A stretch of DNA of 8,436 nucleotides from contig CALBGD010000386.1 of assembly GCA_937893735.1 (NCBI GenBank), positions 1 through 8,436 of the forward strand. The letters are read 5' to 3'. The position numbers were made by a program, and so were the translations under genes. The notes beneath the pieces were generated by a model, which was not told where the DNA came from, searched no databases, and saw nothing but the letters and a program-made list of their open reading frames with translations. This stretch comes from an uncultured Clostridia bacterium. GTDB taxonomy: Bacteria; Bacillota; Clostridia; Oscillospirales; Ruminococcaceae. Positions 7,115-8,436 of the stretch are shown piece after piece. Numbering within the stretch: the stretch's first letter is position 1; each line of letters starts with the position of its first letter.

Positions 7115-7121
7115 ATAACAT
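7103..7121. promoter_or_regulatory. 19-bp perfect palindrome over the acpP -10 box, putative operator
   Basis: ATGTTATATAATATAACAT has 9-bp arms around a central A (7112) and fully contains the TATAAT -10 hexamer. A DNA-binding dimer here would directly block RNA polymerase. It does not resemble the FapR box (ATTAGTACCTAGTCTTAAT type) or the FabT box in sequence, so no regulator is named. AT-rich promoter sequence can give palindromes by chance, though 9 consecutive pairs is long. Confidence 0.45.
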
Positions 7122-7160
7122 GAAATGTTTCCGGAAGGAACTATAATTCGAATTTGATAT

Positions 7161-7166
7161 GGAGGA
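7161..7166 (+). promoter_or_regulatory. Ribosome binding site that sets the acpP start
   Basis: GGAGGA is 8 nt before the ATG at 7175. The in-frame TTG at 7154 lies upstream of this site and would add seven residues not seen in acyl carrier proteins. Confidence 0.9.
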
Positions 7167-7174
7167 TACACAAA

Positions 7175-7402
7175 ATGGTATTTGATAAGGTTAAGGAGCT
7201 TATCTCCGAGCAGCTCGACGTCAAGGCTGACGACATCACAGAGGCTTCCAACATTCAGGACGATCTGGGCGCAGACTCCCTCGACGTAGTTGATCTGGTA
7301 ATGGCTCTTGAGGACGAGTTCGACGTTGAGATCCCCGAGGATCAGGTCGAGAACATCAAGACAGTCGGCGACATCGTAAAGTTCATCGAGGACAAGCAGT
7401 AA
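7175..7402 (+). CDS. acpP: Acyl carrier protein
   Basis: This small acidic cytoplasmic protein carries growing acyl chains as thioesters on a 4'-phosphopantetheine arm. The 75-residue length from the ATG at 7175 is standard. The prosthetic-group serine is Ser35 in [21 protein letters not shown], the classic DSL motif at the start of helix II, with the acidic recognition helix following it. The N-terminal half of the gene has the usual SEQLDV helix. It stands 128 nt after accA behind its own predicted promoter, and is followed by a strong terminator, so it can be both the last gene of the operon and a separately transcribed unit. This fits the high cellular demand for ACP, which is an inference. 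Confidence 0.97.
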   Translation: MVFDKVKELISEQLDVKADDITEASNIQDDLGADSLDVVDLVMALEDEFDVEIPEDQVENIKTVGDIVKFIEDKQ

Positions 7403-7415
7403 TTATTGTTTATCT

Positions 7416-7454
7416 AAAATAAAAAGCTCCCGCTTATGCGGGAGCAATTTTTTT
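7416..7454. terminator. Bidirectional intrinsic terminator between acpP and the flavodiiron gene
   Basis: A perfect 8-bp stem GCTCCCGC (7426-7433) and GCGGGAGC (7438-7445) encloses the loop TTAT. On the plus strand it is followed by AA and seven T residues (7448-7454), ending acpP transcription. The A-rich run 7416-7425 on the other side gives a T-tract on the minus strand, so it can also end the convergent flavodiiron transcript. Confidence 0.92.
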
Positions 7455-7458
7455 AATT

Positions 7459-7483
7459 TGAAATCAGGAATTTCATTTTCTGA
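7459..7483. repeat. Short AT-rich inverted repeats in the convergent gap
   Basis: TGAAAT (7459-7464) and ATTTCA (7470-7475) pair around CAGGA. An alternative stem pairs TCAGGAA (7464-7470) with TTTCTGA (7477-7483), including one G-T pair. The two are mutually exclusive. No function is evident. Confidence 0.45.
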
Positions 7484-7495
7484 CTTGATCGGATA

Positions 7496-7515
7496 ACCGC
7501 CGCGAAAGCGGCGGT
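7496..7515. repeat. GC-rich hairpin with GAAA tetraloop downstream of the flavodiiron gene
   Basis: ACCGCCGC and GCGGCGGT form a perfect 8-bp stem around GAAA, a GNRA loop on the plus strand. On the minus strand it lies about 29 nt past the flavodiiron stop codon, but is followed by TTATCCGATC, a poor T-tract. It is therefore either a weak terminator, a 3'-end stabiliser, or part of a dispersed intergenic repeat. The structure is certain; the role is not. Confidence 0.7.
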
Positions 7516-7521
7516 ACATTA

Positions 7522-7535
7522 ATTCCGAATTCCGA
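7522..7535. repeat. Two tandem copies of ATTCCGA
   Basis: A 7-bp unit is repeated twice (7522-7528, 7529-7535) and then decays into ATTTTTATTT just before the flavodiiron stop codon. GGAATT at 7467-7472 could pair with AATTCC at 7521-7526, enclosing the GAAA hairpin. Confidence 0.6.
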
Positions 7536-7543
7536 ATTTTTAT

Positions 7544-8436
7544 TTACCCTGCCAGTTCCTCTGCGAGCTTCCGGAGCTGTTCCTTGTTCGTGTCGTTCAC
7601 TGCGGAGCGAACCGTTACCGTGGTCTCGGTGAATGTGATGTCCTTGCTCTTCTCGAACATTCCCTTCATCACCTTTGCCGCCATCGGAGCCCATGAGCCG
7701 TTCTCGATAATTCCGATGGTGCGCTTCTGGTAGTTTCTCTCGGTGAGGTGGTTGATAAACTCCTTCATGAACGGGAACACGTCCGCGTTGTATGTCGGGG
7801 AGGCGAGCACCAGCTTTCCGTAGCGGAACGCGTCCTCAACGCACTCTGCCATGTCGTCCCTTGCGAGGTCGTGGAACACAACCTTGACGCCCTTGTCAGC
7901 CAGCTTCGCCGCGAGGATATCCGCCGCACTGCGGGTGTTTCCGTAGACGCTTGCGCAGGCGATCACAACGCCCTCGCTCTCCACGCCGTAGCTCGACCAT
8001 GTATTGTACTGACCGATGTAGTGCGCGAGGTTCTCGGAGAGCACAGGACCGTGCAGCGGGCAGATGATCTGAATATCCAGAGCCGCCGCCTTTTTCAGCA
8101 CCGCCTGAACCTGCACGCCGTACTTGCCGACAATGCCGAAATAGTAGCGGCGCGCCTCGCAGTCCCAGTCCTCGTCAACATCGAGGGCTCCGAACTTTCC
8201 GAAGCCGTCAGCGGAGAACAGCACCTTGTCCGCGCTGTCGTAGGTCATGATTACCTCCGGCCAGTGAACCATCGGAGCTGCGATGAAATTCAGCGTGTGC
8301 TTTCCGAGCTCCAGCGCGTCCTTTTCAGCGACAACGAGCTGGCGCTCCGGGTAATCGGTGCCGAAGAACTGCTTCATCATCACGAAAGCCTGCTTTGAAG
8401 CCACGATCTTTGCCGCCGGGTATTTCTCGGCGAATA
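7544..8436 (-). CDS. Flavodiiron protein (FprA/rubredoxin:oxygen oxidoreductase family), N-terminus cut by window edge
   Basis: These cytoplasmic enzymes reduce O2 to water and/or NO to N2O and protect anaerobes. About 296 residues are present of a usual 390-410; the frame runs open off the right edge, and the GTG at 8402-8404 is internal (the frame upstream reads FAEKYPAAKI). The end of the metallo-beta-lactamase domain shows diiron-ligand candidates: His in APMVHWPE (8264-8266), Asp in LFSADGFG (8207-8209) and His in CPLHGPV (8051-8053). The HxExD part is outside the window. A flavodoxin domain follows, with the FMN phosphate loop ASVYGNT (7934-7954) and the later SPTYNAD and ENGSWAP flavin-contact loops. 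No rubredoxin or flavin-reductase domain follows at the C-terminus. The gene converges on acpP and is functionally unrelated to it. Whether O2 or NO is preferred cannot be told. Confidence 0.93.
   Translation of the reverse strand, partial: FAEKYPAAKIVASKQAFVMMKQFFGTDYPERQLVVAEKDALELGKHTLNFIAAPMVHWPEVIMTYDSADKVLFSADGFGKFGALDVDEDWDCEARRYYFGIVGKYGVQVQAVLKKAAALDIQIICPLHGPVLSENLAHYIGQYNTWSSYGVESEGVVIACASVYGNTRSAADILAAKLADKGVKVVFHDLARDDMAECVEDAFRYGKLVLASPTYNADVFPFMKEFINHLTERNYQKRTIGIIENGSWAPMAAKVMKGMFEKSKDITFTETTVTVRSAVNDTNKEQLRKLAEELAG

Noticed and set aside
7142..7147. Second TATAAT as another acpP promoter
   Set aside because: No acceptable -35 hexamer at 16-18 nt upstream and no TG extension; kept only as a remark.

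Overview
The window is a type II fatty-acid synthesis operon on the plus strand, followed by the end of a convergent flavodiiron-protein gene on the minus strand. The gene set and order resemble low-GC-lineage (Firmicutes/Bacillota) FASII clusters: fabH, fabG, fabF, accB, fabZ, accC, accD, accA, acpP. The DNA is nonetheless GC-rich and often uses ATA for isoleucine. With an O2/NO-scavenging flavodiiron protein next door, this points to an obligate anaerobe, most likely a gut Clostridia member of the Ruminococcaceae/Oscillospirales type. The taxonomic placement is inference.

Layout: 1-736 is the 3' three quarters of fabH, cut by the window edge. 767-1507 is fabG. 1508-1805 is a 298-nt gap between fabG and fabF, filled mostly by a GC-rich nested palindromic repeat element (1526-1757). 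From 1806 to 7046 six genes are packed with gaps of 5-18 nt or a 4-nt overlap: fabF, accB, fabZ, accC, accD, accA. A 128-nt AT-rich gap then carries a near-consensus sigma-70 type promoter with a 19-bp perfect palindrome over its -10 box. It precedes acpP (7175-7402). A strong hairpin terminator with T/A tracts on both sides follows, then a second GAAA-loop hairpin and short tandem repeats. The flavodiiron gene (7544 to beyond 8436) converges on this region.

How it works together: AccA, AccB, AccC and AccD form acetyl-CoA carboxylase, which makes malonyl-CoA. FabH starts chains by condensing an acyl-CoA with malonyl-ACP. FabF elongates, FabG reduces the 3-ketoacyl-ACP, FabZ dehydrates the 3-hydroxyacyl-ACP, and AcpP carries the intermediates. 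The malonyl-CoA:ACP transacylase (fabD) and an enoyl-ACP reductase (fabK/fabI type) needed to close the cycle are not in the window; they may lie upstream or elsewhere.

All the coding genes are recognisable and look intact apart from the two at the window edges. No previously undescribed gene system is visible. The items most worth a second look are the nested repeat between fabG and fabF and the putative operator on the acpP promoter.
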